From NCBI RefSeq assembly GCF_030505615.1, contig NZ_CP129992.1, positions 806,001 through 870,000 on the forward strand: 64,000 nucleotides of DNA, written 5' to 3'. Positions within the stretch are counted from its first letter, which is position 1; every line of letters starts with the position of its first letter. The notes below the pieces were generated by a model. The model ran no database searches, was not told where the DNA came from, and saw only the letters and a list, made by a program, of their open reading frames with translations. The position numbers and the translations under genes are program-made. Below are positions 18,600 through 26,908 of the stretch, piece by piece. This DNA comes from Salinibaculum rarum. GTDB taxonomy: Archaea > Halobacteriota > Halobacteria > Halobacteriales > Haloarculaceae.

Positions 18600-20120
18600 A
18601 TGACCGCCCTGTCAGACCATTCTGTGACGGTGATTGGAGCCGGGATTGGCGGACTGGCGGCCAGTTGTTATCTCGCCGATGCCGGCGCGGACGTGACCGT
18701 CCTCGAACGCCACGACCGACCCGGGGGTCGGACCGGCCGACTCGAGGATGGCGAGTTCACCTTCGACACCGGGCCGTCGTGGTACCTGATGCCCGACGTC
18801 TTCGAGCGATTCTTCGCGCACTTCGACTGCGAGCCCGAAGACTACTACTCGCTGACCCGGCTCGACCCGAACTACCGGGTGCTGTTTAAGGACGGCGACG
18901 CGGTCGACATCCCCGCCGACCCCGACGCCGTCCGGGAGGTCTTCGAGTCCTACGAGACCGGCGCGGGAGCCACGTTCGACACCTACCTCGACGAGTCGAA
19001 GTTCGTCTACGAGGTCGGGATGGACCGGTTCGTCTACCAGGACCGCCCCAGATTTCGCGACTGGGTCGACACCGACGTGCTCCGGTCGCTCCCGGCCGCG
19101 ACGCTGGCGAAATCGATGGACGACTACGTCGGCGACTTTTTCGAGCACCCGAAACTTCGCCAGCTGGTCCAGTACACGCTCGTCTTCCTCGGCGGGTCGC
19201 CCTACAATACACCCGCCCTCTACACGCTGATGAGCCACGTCGACTACAACCTCGGCGTGTACTATCCCGACGGCGGCCTCTACAGCGTCGTCGAGGGTCT
19301 GGCCGACCTCGCGACAGAACTGGGTGTGACTCTCGAGACGGGCGTCGACGTGACCGGAATCGCTCCGGCTTCCTCGGGCGGAGTTGAACTGGCGACCACC
19401 GCCGGGGAACACGCCGCCGACGCCGTGGTCAGTAACGCGCCGCCGGCACACGTCGACCGCGACCTCCTCCCCGACCGTCACCGCGCCCACGACGACGACT
19501 ACTGGGACTCCCGGACCTACGCGCCGTCGGCGTACATGCTCTATCTCGGCGTCGACGGCTCCCTCGACTCGCTTGCCCACCACACGCTCGTTCTCCCCAC
19601 CGACTGGCGCAGTCACTTCGAGTCAATCTTCGACGACCCACGCTGGCCGACCGACCCCGCCTACTACGTCAACGTCCCCTCCCTGACCGACGACAGCGTG
19701 GCTCCCGACGGCCACGAGGCGGTCGTCGTTCTCGTCCCCATCGCTCCCGGACTCGAGGACGGTGAACACGTCCGGGAACGGTTTCGCGAGCAAGTCATCG
19801 ACGACATCGCGGCCCACACCGGCGTCGACCTCCGGGACCGAATCGTCGTCGAACACGAGGCAAGCGTCCGGACGTTCGCAAAGCGGTACTCGACGCCCCA
19901 GGGAACTGCGCTCGGACTCGCACACACGCTCACACAGACCGGCCCGCTCCGACCCGGCCGCCGGGGACCAATCGACGGCCTGTACTACGTCGGCGGGTCG
20001 ACGACTCCCGGAATCGGCGTCCCGATGTGTCTCATCAGCGGCGAGCACGCGGCCGAGGCCGTCCGCTCTGACCTGGCTGGCGCGCCGTCTCTCTCCTCTC
20101 GGCTGTCCCTCGAGTGGTGA
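18600..20120 (+). CDS. crtI: Phytoene desaturase-type carotenoid oxidoreductase
   Basis: This 506-residue FAD enzyme has the N-terminal dinucleotide-binding motif VIGAGIGGLAASCYLADAG, then ERHDRPGGRTGRL and FDTGPSWYLMPDVF. A C-terminal CrtI signature is visible in YYVGGSTTPGIGVPMCLISG. It would introduce double bases-pair unsaturation into phytoene on the way to lycopene and bacterioruberin; a related carotenoid desaturase or saturase role cannot be excluded because haloarchaea carry several paralogues. A GTG lies one codon upstream of the chosen ATG. It converges on the Brp/Blh-family gene, consistent with a carotenoid/retinal locus. Confidence 0.88.
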   Translation: MTALSDHSVTVIGAGIGGLAASCYLADAGADVTVLERHDRPGGRTGRLEDGEFTFDTGPSWYLMPDVFERFFAHFDCEPEDYYSLTRLDPNYRVLFKDGDAVDIPADPDAVREVFESYETGAGATFDTYLDESKFVYEVGMDRFVYQDRPRFRDWVDTDVLRSLPAATLAKSMDDYVGDFFEHPKLRQLVQYTLVFLGGSPYNTPALYTLMSHVDYNLGVYYPDGGLYSVVEGLADLATELGVTLETGVDVTGIAPASSGGVELATTAGEHAADAVVSNAPPAHVDRDLLPDRHRAHDDDYWDSRTYAPSAYMLYLGVDGSLDSLAHHTLVLPTDWRSHFESIFDDPRWPTDPAYYVNVPSLTDDSVAPDGHEAVVVLVPIAPGLEDGEHVRERFREQVIDDIAAHTGVDLRDRIVVEHEASVRTFAKRYSTPQGTALGLAHTLTQTGPLRPGRRGPIDGLYYVGGSTTPGIGVPMCLISGEHAAEAVRSDLAGAPSLSSRLSLEW

Positions 20121-20192
20121 GGCTGGTGGTGAGACTGTTTCACAACCGCTGGCGGACTGCGCTATCGGCCGCCGACGGGAGAGTCGCCAGTG

Positions 20193-21233
20193 TCAGTCGG
20201 TGGTCACCGCCCAGATTCCCTGCTGGCGGTCGAGCCAGCCACCGACGACGACGTGTGGCACCGCGATGACGGCGACGAAGACGCTGTAAAACGCCATCCA
20301 CGTCACCGCGCCGACCGGCGGGTTCGGGACGACCCGCGTCATCCCGACGAGAATCACGACTGCACCGACCCACGGGAGTGTGGCACGGCGAACGAACTGC
20401 CACAGCGTGTCCCCGACCGAGACACTCGCCGTCGGCTGGCCGGTTGCGGCCGCCCCGGACAGCCGTGCCACCTGCCGGAGCGCGTACCAGCACGGGAAAT
20501 ACAGCCCGATTGCGAGAATCGGCGGGACGACTGCGAAGAAGCTCGCGAGCAACAGCGTCTCGATGGCATCGGCCCGCCAGCCGCTCGTCTCGCCGGCCCG
20601 GACCCACCCGGCCGCGAGGTGGGCGACCACGAGGCCGGCGTAGACCCCGCCGACGCCGGCCCTGGCGGTGGGCTCGAGCATCCACAGGAACCCCTGGAGT
20701 GCGCCCGGCTCGACGAAGCCGACCATGTAACTCGCGACCATGAAGTACACGTCCGGTGAGGCGACGTAGGGGACGACAATGATTGCGCCGCCACGAACCG
20801 CGACGGCGACGGCACGCGGGAGTGGGGCCTGCAAGTGCCGGGCACCGGCGACCGATTCGAGGACGCGAACGCCGCCGTGACCGCCCTTCAGTGCCGTCAC
20901 TGTCAGCGCGAGTCCCAGACCGGCGACCGGAGCGACCAGAAAGACCGCGAGCGACACTGCGGTCAAGAGCAGATAGCCGGCGACGTACGTCCCCTGGAAC
21001 TGCTCGCCGCGGCCACGGAGGTTCTCGACGTGTTCGAACCCGCCGTGTGGCAGGCTCACGCCGACCATCAACGCCAGATACGCCAGACTCTGGACACGAA
21101 TCGAGGGGACGGTCCCGGCGACCCGTGACACGCCGAGCAGGAGCGTCGTCATGCCGAAGACGAGCCACGACGCACTCACGAGCGTGCCGGCGACCGTCGG
21201 CGCTCGCTCGGCCCGTCGCTGGGAGAACCACAT
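20193..21233 (-). CDS. Brp/Blh-family membrane protein (beta-carotene dioxygenase-like) lacking canonical His residues
   Basis: This polytopic membrane protein of about 346 residues contains the family's SLPHGGFEH motif, a YFPCWYALRQ segment, and a C-terminal AVPHVVVGGWLDRQ. Family members cleave beta-carotene to retinal using iron held by histidines. The usual second motif is WHxxRH, but here it reads WYALRQ, so two expected His are Tyr and Gln. Activity is therefore uncertain. A KGGHGG motif elsewhere might supply a ligand. The start is the ATG at 21231-21233; a longer TTG start exists. It is convergent with crtI. Confidence 0.72.
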   Translation of the reverse strand: MWFSQRRAERAPTVAGTLVSASWLVFGMTTLLLGVSRVAGTVPSIRVQSLAYLALMVGVSLPHGGFEHVENLRGRGEQFQGTYVAGYLLLTAVSLAVFLVAPVAGLGLALTVTALKGGHGGVRVLESVAGARHLQAPLPRAVAVAVRGGAIIVVPYVASPDVYFMVASYMVGFVEPGALQGFLWMLEPTARAGVGGVYAGLVVAHLAAGWVRAGETSGWRADAIETLLLASFFAVVPPILAIGLYFPCWYALRQVARLSGAAATGQPTASVSVGDTLWQFVRRATLPWVGAVVILVGMTRVVPNPPVGAVTWMAFYSVFVAVIAVPHVVVGGWLDRQQGIWAVTTD

Positions 21234-21343
21234 ACACCGCCCTAGGGAAGTTCGGCCCCTCAATCCCGTACCGTATAGTTTTGGAGTTTCAAGTCACGCG
21301 CGTCCCGGCAGGCTCTTATCGTTCCCTCCAGTACGCGCCGATA

Positions 21344-22528
21344 ATGGTCACTGGCGGGACGCTCGCGACGCTCCTCGTCGCCGGCGCTGCGAGTCTGTTC
21401 ATGGCTTGGGCAATCGGCGCCGGCTCGTCGGGGTCGACACCCTTCGCACCCGCGGTCGGAGCGAACGCTATCTCCGTGATGCGTGCCGGCTTCTTCGTCG
21501 GTATCCTGGGACTGCTGGGTGCTGTCCTCCAGGGAGCAAACGTCACGGAAGCGGTGGGCAACTCGCTCGTGTTGAATCAGGCGCTGACGCCTCCTGCCGC
21601 TATCGTCGGGCTGTCGACGGCCGCCATCCTCGTCGCGCTCGGCGTCTTCGCAGGCTATCCGATAGCGACTGCCTTTACCGTCACCGGTGCGGTCATCGGC
21701 GTCGGGCTGGCGCTGGGTGGTGACCCCGCGTGGGCGAAATACCAGCAGATCGGTGCCCTCTGGGTCGCCACGCCCTTCGTCGGTGGCGGTATCGCCTACG
21801 GCACCGCACGACTGCTCCGGAACGAGCGGATGCCCGAACTCGTGTTCGTCCCCACGCTCGCCGCTGCCGTCGGCTTCTTGCTTGCGAACATCCGATTCGT
21901 CTTTTTCGGCCCGTCCGGAGAGCAACTCTCCCTCGCGGAGGCGGCCGTCCGACAGATCGGCGGCGGGCTCACCACTCACGTCGCGGTCACGCTCGTGGTC
22001 GGCCTGACCATCGCGCTCGCGCTCGGCTACGACATGTACGGCGACGAGGCTCGCGGTCAGCGGCACTTCCTGCTGGTTCTCGGTGGTCTCGTCGCGTTCT
22101 CGGCCGGCGGGAGTCAGGTCGGACTGGCGCTTGGCCCGCTGTTGCCCCTGACTGACTCGGTCGGTATCCCGCTCGTCCCGCTGTTGTTTGGCGGTGGACT
22201 CGGACTCCTCATCGGCTCGTGGACCGGGGCACCCCGGATGATAAAGGCACTCAGCCAGGACTACTCCTCGTTAGGGCCACGCCGGTCGATTGCCGCACTC
22301 ATCCCCTCGTTTGCCATCGCCCAGGCGGCCGTCTTCTTCGGGATTCCCGTCTCGTTCAACGAGATTATCGTCTCGGCTATCATCGGCAGCGGCTACGCTG
22401 CAAGCGGTGAGGGGGGCGGCGTCTCCGGGTCGAAGATGGGGTATACGGTGCTGGCCTGGATTGGCTCGCTCGTCGGCTCGTTTACCATCAGCTACGGCGT
22501 GTTTACCGGCGTAACGCTCATCCTGTGA
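21344..22528 (+). CDS. PiT-family inorganic phosphate transporter
   Basis: This 394-residue polytopic membrane protein carries the PHO4/PiT repeats: an N-terminal FAPAVGANAISVMRAGFFVG with GANVTEAVGNSLV, and a C-terminal half with GIPVSFNEIIVSAIIGSGYA. PiT carriers are low-affinity phosphate importers driven by H+ or Na+. I start at the ATG at 21344, which follows a CTTATC TATA-like box by about 28 bp. In-frame sequence upstream is not membrane-like and overlaps the Brp-like gene on the other strand. It is divergent from that gene. Confidence 0.88.
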   Translation: MVTGGTLATLLVAGAASLFMAWAIGAGSSGSTPFAPAVGANAISVMRAGFFVGILGLLGAVLQGANVTEAVGNSLVLNQALTPPAAIVGLSTAAILVALGVFAGYPIATAFTVTGAVIGVGLALGGDPAWAKYQQIGALWVATPFVGGGIAYGTARLLRNERMPELVFVPTLAAAVGFLLANIRFVFFGPSGEQLSLAEAAVRQIGGGLTTHVAVTLVVGLTIALALGYDMYGDEARGQRHFLLVLGGLVAFSAGGSQVGLALGPLLPLTDSVGIPLVPLLFGGGLGLLIGSWTGAPRMIKALSQDYSSLGPRRSIAALIPSFAIAQAAVFFGIPVSFNEIIVSAIIGSGYAASGEGGGVSGSKMGYTVLAWIGSLVGSFTISYGVFTGVTLIL

Positions 22529-22544
22529 CGGGCTGGTATCCGAC

Positions 22545-23990
22545 TTAGTCCTGGACGGCTTCGTCCGGGTCGGCCTCGGATTCGTCGTCTTCCTTGGCCC
22601 CTGGTTCCTCGTCGTCGTCGGCGAAGCCGCTGATGCGTGCTTTCATGATGCGGGTGTTCTCGACTTGCTCGACGCGAATCTCCAGGCCGTCGTACTCGAT
22701 GACTTCGCCTTCCTCGACGAGACGGCCGGCGCGGTTGAAGATGAACCCGGCGATGGTCTCGAACTCCTCGCCCTCTGGGATGTCTATCTCTAACTGGTCG
22801 TTGACCTCGTCGACGTTGACCTCGCCTTTGACGATGGCAGTATTCTCGCCGATGAACTCGATTGGTTCTTTTTCCTCGCCTTCCAGTATCTCGCCGACGA
22901 TTTCTTCGGTGAGGTCCTCCATCGTGACCAGCCCCTCGGTGGTCCCGAACTCGTCGATGACGATGACCATGTGCATGCGCTCGTCGCGCATCTCCGCGAG
23001 CAGTTCGTCGACGTTTTTCGATTCGGGGACGTGCAGTGTCGGCTGGATGAGGTCTTCCAGGCGGACGTCCGTCTCGACTTCGCCGTAGTTCAGGTCCCGA
23101 ACCAGGTCGCGGATGTGGACGACGCCGATGACGTTGTCCAGACTCCCCTCGTAGACGGGGGTTCGGGCGTGACCGCTGTGGATACACGTCTCGATTGCCT
23201 CCTCGATGGAGGCGTCTTTCGAGATGGCGGTCATGTCCAGTCGGGGTGTCATCACTTCCTTGGCGATGGTCCGGTTGAATCGCAGAGTGCGCTGGAGCAT
23301 CTCGCGTTCCTCTTCGTCGAGGACGCCCTCGCGTTCGCCTGTCTCGATGATGTCGCGAATCTCCTGGCGGGTGATGTAGGAGGTTTCGATGGCGCCGCGT
23401 CCGCCGGTGACCTTGTTGATGGCCCGGGTGAGATAGTCGAAGAGGACGATAAGCGGCATCAACACTCGTTCGGCCCACTGCAGCGGTCGGGAGATGCGCA
23501 GTGCCCACGACTCGGTGTTCTCGATGGCGTAGGATTTGGGTGCCGTCTCGCCAAAGAGCAACACGAGCGCCGTGATACCGATGGTCGCTATCACGACCGC
23601 CAGGCCGCCGTTTCCGAGGTAGAAACTCAACAGCCCAGTCGCGATGGAGGACATCGCGATGTTGACGAGGTTGTTACCGACCAGAATCGTCACGAGCAAC
23701 CGGTGTGGGTCCTCGCGAAGGTGTTTGAGCAGTTGCCCGGTCGTACTCTCCTCTGCCAGCGCTTCGACGCGGTGGTCGGCGAGCGAGAACATCGCTATCT
23801 CCGAAGACGAGAAAAACGCCGAGAGGACGAGCAACAGCGCGATAGCAACGAGACCGAAGCCGACAAAGAGGTTGTCACTCAGCGTGACACCGAAAATATC
23901 GACCGCCAGCGGCGCGACCGCCGCCGTGCCGACAGTGTGTGCCCACATTAACGTCCGGATTTGTCCGTCAGCCGGATTAAACGTTGTCAT
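22545..23990 (-). CDS. CNNM/CorC-type membrane protein with CBS pair
   Basis: This protein of about 481 residues has an N-terminal DUF21 membrane domain (about 25-210, with SAFFSSSEIAMFSLADHR), a CBS-domain pair (about 225-345), a linker with VIVIDEFGTTEGLVTMEDLTEEIVGEI, a C-terminal CorC/HlyC domain and an acidic tail. Homologues take part in Mg2+/Co2+ efflux or sodium-coupled Mg transport; the old name hemolysin is historical. The ATG at 23988-23990 gives MTTFNPADGQ; a GTG seven codons upstream is an alternative. It converges on the PiT gene. Confidence 0.88.
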   Translation of the reverse strand: MTTFNPADGQIRTLMWAHTVGTAAVAPLAVDIFGVTLSDNLFVGFGLVAIALLLVLSAFFSSSEIAMFSLADHRVEALAEESTTGQLLKHLREDPHRLLVTILVGNNLVNIAMSSIATGLLSFYLGNGGLAVVIATIGITALVLLFGETAPKSYAIENTESWALRISRPLQWAERVLMPLIVLFDYLTRAINKVTGGRGAIETSYITRQEIRDIIETGEREGVLDEEEREMLQRTLRFNRTIAKEVMTPRLDMTAISKDASIEEAIETCIHSGHARTPVYEGSLDNVIGVVHIRDLVRDLNYGEVETDVRLEDLIQPTLHVPESKNVDELLAEMRDERMHMVIVIDEFGTTEGLVTMEDLTEEIVGEILEGEEKEPIEFIGENTAIVKGEVNVDEVNDQLEIDIPEGEEFETIAGFIFNRAGRLVEEGEVIEYDGLEIRVEQVENTRIMKARISGFADDDEEPGAKEDDESEADPDEAVQD

Positions 23991-24061
23991 GGGCGTCGTT
24001 TCGTTGCACACGACTGTCCTGCGCCGACACGCTTACCCCACTCTCGCCCCAACCTGTGTCC

Positions 24062-24358
24062 ATGAGCGACCCGGCGATGACACTCTATCGACTCCAGGCG
24101 TGCCCGTTCTGTGAGCGCGTCGTCCGACTGCTCGAGGCGTACGACCTCGACTACCAGTCGCGATTTATCGAACCGATGCACTCCGAGCGAAACGCCGTCA
24201 AGCGCCTCTCCGGCAAGCGGACCGTCCCGGCGCTGGTCGACGACAACACCGGCGTGACACTCACCGAGAGTGCGAACATCGTCTCCTATCTCGAAACGAC
24301 CTACGGCGACGACGGCACGCTGACTGCCGCCGCCGCGACCGCAGAGGAGGGGGCGTAG
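24062..24358 (+). CDS. Glutaredoxin/GST-N-like thiol protein with CPFC motif
   Basis: This 98-residue thioredoxin-fold domain has a CPFC active site in YRLQACPFCERVVRLLEAYDL, and the cis-proline and anchor segment TVPALVDDNTGVTLTESANIVSYL, which looks like the N-terminal half of a glutathione transferase without the helical C-terminal half. The stop is immediately followed by the ATG of the redoxin gene. The start could be this ATG or MTLYRL at 24077. It is probably the reductant or partner in a three-gene operon, by inference. Confidence 0.88.
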   Translation: MSDPAMTLYRLQACPFCERVVRLLEAYDLDYQSRFIEPMHSERNAVKRLSGKRTVPALVDDNTGVTLTESANIVSYLETTYGDDGTLTAAAATAEEGA

Positions 24359-24871
24359 ATGGAACTCGACTTCGAGGTGGTCGACCTCCCCGACGCCGAC
24401 CACGTCTCCGAAGGTGAGCAGGCGCCCGATTTCACCCGCCCGCTGGTCAACGACGAGTTCTGGGAAGACGCCTCGCTCTCTGAGCTGACCGCCGAGGGAC
24501 CGGTCGTGCTCGTCTTCTACACGATGGACGGCGCGTTCCCGGCGACGTATATGTGGAACGAACTCCGGGACCGGGACTTCGACGAGTACGACGCCACCAC
24601 GGTCGGCCTCTCGATTTCGACGCCCTACGAGCACAAGACGCTCATCGAGGAGCGCGAGATGAGCTTCGACCTCTTTTCGGACCCGACCAACGCGGTCGCA
24701 GAGCAGTACGGCATCGCCCACGACCTCAGCGGGATGGCCGGCATCAGCGAACCCCGGCCCGCTGTCTTCGTCATCGACGAGGAGCGAACGGTCCAGTACG
24801 CGTGGGTCGCCGGGGAGTGGCCGGAGTTTCCCGAGTACGACGCCCTGGAAGCGGCCGTCGACGCGCTCTGA
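24359..24871 (+). CDS. Peroxiredoxin-fold protein without a peroxidatic cysteine
   Basis: This 170-residue AhpC/TSA-like redoxin has the entry motif GEQAPDFTRPLV, the strand VVLVFYTMDGAFPATYMW and a C-terminal PAVFVIDEERTVQYAWV. Aligned with the true Bcp in this window (YPRDGTPGCT), the corresponding segment YTMDGAFPAT puts Ala62 where the catalytic Cys should be, and the protein has no cysteine at all. Peroxidase activity by the usual mechanism is therefore impossible; a binding or scaffold role is inferred. It is sandwiched between the CPFC protein gene (0-bp gap) and sua5 (2-bp gap). Confidence 0.85.
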   Translation: MELDFEVVDLPDADHVSEGEQAPDFTRPLVNDEFWEDASLSELTAEGPVVLVFYTMDGAFPATYMWNELRDRDFDEYDATTVGLSISTPYEHKTLIEEREMSFDLFSDPTNAVAEQYGIAHDLSGMAGISEPRPAVFVIDEERTVQYAWVAGEWPEFPEYDALEAAVDAL

Positions 24872-24873
24872 CG

Positions 24874-25464
24874 ATGCAGACGACCGACGTTGACCGCGCC
24901 GCGGCCGCCATCGCAGACGGCGACCTGGTCGTCTATCCCACCGAGACGGTGTACGGACTCGGCGCGAACGCACTCGATGCCGCTGCCGTCGACCGCCTCT
25001 TCGAGGCGAAAGGCCGGGACCGCGACAAACCCGTCTCGATGGCCGTCGAGAGCGTCGCCATTGTCCCGGACTACGCCGACCCGACCGACCGTGAGCGCGC
25101 GTTCCTCGACCGGTTTCTCCCCGGGCCGGTGACGGTCCTGCTCCAGCGCGGCGAGCGTGTCCCCGACGTACTGACCGCCGGACGGGAACGGGTCGGAGTG
25201 CGCGTGCCCGACCACGAGATGGCACTCGCCCTTCTCGCGGCCGCCGAGACGCCCGTGACCGCGACCAGCGCGAACGTCAGCGGCGAACCCAGCGCCTGTC
25301 GTATCGGTGACGTTCACGCCCCCATCCGCGAGGCCGTGGCCGTCGTCCTTGACGGCGGCGAGACGCCGGGCGGTGGCTCCACCGTCGTCGACCCCTCGAC
25401 CGGGGAGATTCACCGCCGCGGGCCGCTGGCAGACGACATCGAAGCGTGGCTGGCCGAGCACTGA
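24874..25464 (+). CDS. L-threonylcarbamoyladenylate synthase (Sua5/YrdC family)
   Basis: This 196-residue YrdC-domain enzyme makes threonylcarbamoyl-AMP from threonine, bicarbonate and ATP for t6A37 modification of ANN-decoding tRNAs. Signature segments are VVYPTETVYGLGANALD, GRDRDKPVSMAV, LPGPVTVLLQRG and the TSANVSGEPSAC loop. It is a single YrdC domain; the C-terminal Sua5 domain is absent. The ATG at 24874 follows the redoxin stop by two bases. Confidence 0.93.
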   Translation: MQTTDVDRAAAAIADGDLVVYPTETVYGLGANALDAAAVDRLFEAKGRDRDKPVSMAVESVAIVPDYADPTDRERAFLDRFLPGPVTVLLQRGERVPDVLTAGRERVGVRVPDHEMALALLAAAETPVTATSANVSGEPSACRIGDVHAPIREAVAVVLDGGETPGGGSTVVDPSTGEIHRRGPLADDIEAWLAEH

Positions 25465-25481
25465 CCGCAACGCCGTCTTCT

Positions 25482-26141
25482 TCAGCCACCGCCTAACAGC
25501 GACCGCAACGACCGGGTCCGTGTCCCACACTTGCTGGTGAACTCACACGGCGTACACTTCGCATCGCTTCTCGCGCGTGCGGGCGGGCCGTCGATTGTGT
25601 CCGCGGTCCGGACGGCCTCGCGATACTGGGCTCGGCGTCTGGTCCCCAGCGTCACCTCCCGGACGATGCCGTACGCGGGATACTCCGCGAAGACGCGCTC
25701 GACGCTCGTCTCGCGTTCCCACGAGAGCGCCTTCGCTGCTGCGACGAGGTGGACACTCTGGGGTTTCCAGACACCCTGGTCGGGTGGCTCGCCCGCGAAG
25801 ACGAGCGATAGCGTCGGCTCGTCGTCGAGTAGTTTGTGCACGACCCCGCGACACTCCCGGCCGGTCAGCGTCGCGTCGCGCTCGTCGGGGGACGTGAGCC
25901 TGTCCCACGCCGAGAGACGGGCTTTCAGACAGCCCAGCCGCGACCGATAGGTCGTCGGCGAGACGGCAATCGGGGCTGCCCGGACGGCGTCGTCGTCGGT
26001 CAGCAGTCGCTCGTACTCGAAGGCGAGCTCCCGCCGTTTCTCGACTTCGGGAGGTATCTCGATGCTGTCGGGCTGGCGGCGGCGATAGTAGAGTTTGCGC
26101 GGACAGTAGGCGGCCGTCGCCACGTCACGGAAGGCGTGCAT
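25482..26141 (-). CDS. Solitary Cas4-like protein with four-cysteine cluster, degenerate nuclease core
   Basis: This 219-residue protein has the Cas4/AddB-like layout: Cys13 in AAYCPRKLYYRR near the N terminus and a C-terminal CTPCEFTSKC (Cys196, 199, 205), together likely holding a 4Fe-4S cluster. The QxxxY-like motif may be PQSVHLVAAAKAL. I do not see a clear D-ExK catalytic set; the region is VFAGEPPDQGVWKPQ. No cas1, cas2 or repeat array is nearby. It could be a repair-related PD-(D/E)xK protein or a non-catalytic DNA-binding relic. It converges on sua5. Confidence 0.7.
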   Translation of the reverse strand: MHAFRDVATAAYCPRKLYYRRRQPDSIEIPPEVEKRRELAFEYERLLTDDDAVRAAPIAVSPTTYRSRLGCLKARLSAWDRLTSPDERDATLTGRECRGVVHKLLDDEPTLSLVFAGEPPDQGVWKPQSVHLVAAAKALSWERETSVERVFAEYPAYGIVREVTLGTRRRAQYREAVRTADTIDGPPARARSDAKCTPCEFTSKCGTRTRSLRSLLGGG

Positions 26142-26167
26142 GTGGCGGCGTGGCCGCCCCTTTGGAT

Positions 26168-26761
26168 TTAAAATTCCACGTCGACTTCGAGTCCCTCTGT
26201 GGCCTCGTCGAGGCCGTCGTCCTGGACGTCGGCGGTGAGGTGGACGGCGATGTCGGAATCTGTCAGAATCTCCTCGAACTCGGTTCGAAAGCGCTGGCTG
26301 ACCCGTTTCGACCGGTTCTGGGCGCGCACCGCACAGAGTGCGCGCTCGACGGCGCCCGGACTGGCATCGAGGTCGGCCGCGATTGCACCGACCGACTCGT
26401 CGGCGTCGAGGCGCGCCCGCAGTTCCGAGGCGTCGATGTCGCCGGTGTCCTCCTCACGGACCAGATGCAGGTCCATCCGGGCGTCGAAGACGAGGTTACG
26501 CGGGACTTTCAGCACCGTCGCGATGGCGTCGTCGCTCTCCCCGTCGTAAAACTCCGTGACGATTGTACAGAGTTCGGCTGTCGCGAGCGCCGTCTCGAAC
26601 TCGAACTGGCCGCGCATCCGGTCGATGACGTCTGCCAGGCGGTCGTTGACAGACTCGTCCCGGAGCAGTGACCCTCGCTGTTCCGTCTGGGACTCCGTGA
26701 CCGTCTCCCCGTCGGCCACATCCATGAATATATCACGGAGCTCCGCTGTTTTCTCGTCCAT
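26168..26761 (-). CDS. Haloarchaeal regulator-like protein, resembles conditioned medium-induced protein 4
   Basis: This 197-residue acidic soluble protein begins MDEKTAELRDIFMDVADGET. It looks entirely helical, with two segments that resemble HTH modules (YDGESDDAIATVLKVPRNLV and LDADESVGAIAADLDASPGAVERAL). From memory it matches the haloarchaeal family annotated conditioned medium-induced protein 4, first linked to cell-density effects; this is not checked. The ATG at 26759-26761 is chosen because a TTTATATC box lies about 28 bp upstream, fitting a leaderless start, although two in-frame ATGs lie further upstream. Confidence 0.72.
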   Translation of the reverse strand: MDEKTAELRDIFMDVADGETVTESQTEQRGSLLRDESVNDRLADVIDRMRGQFEFETALATAELCTIVTEFYDGESDDAIATVLKVPRNLVFDARMDLHLVREEDTGDIDASELRARLDADESVGAIAADLDASPGAVERALCAVRAQNRSKRVSQRFRTEFEEILTDSDIAVHLTADVQDDGLDEATEGLEVDVEF

Positions 26762-26785
26762 CGTGCCATGTTCCCAATTCATTGA

Positions 26786-26795
26786 GATATAAAAA
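26786..26795 (-). promoter_or_regulatory. TATA box of the Cmi4-like gene
   Basis: A TTTTTATATC run on the minus strand is centred about 29 bp upstream of the ATG at 26761. It decides the start codon in favour of the shorter protein. Confidence 0.6.
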
Positions 26796-26908
26796 GCCAT
26801 TCCCTGGGATGTGGTAACGCGTGAGAAGAACTATACAACGGTCGGAAAATTCTCCAAGCGGGCGCGCCCGTGGTAACACTTATGCACACAGCGAAGGCGT
26901 ATGTCCGT

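Noticed and set aside
25482-26141. CRISPR-Cas locus suggested by the Cas4-like protein
   Set aside because: No repeat-spacer array and no cas1, cas2 or effector genes are visible on either side; neighbours are sua5 and a Cmi4-like gene.
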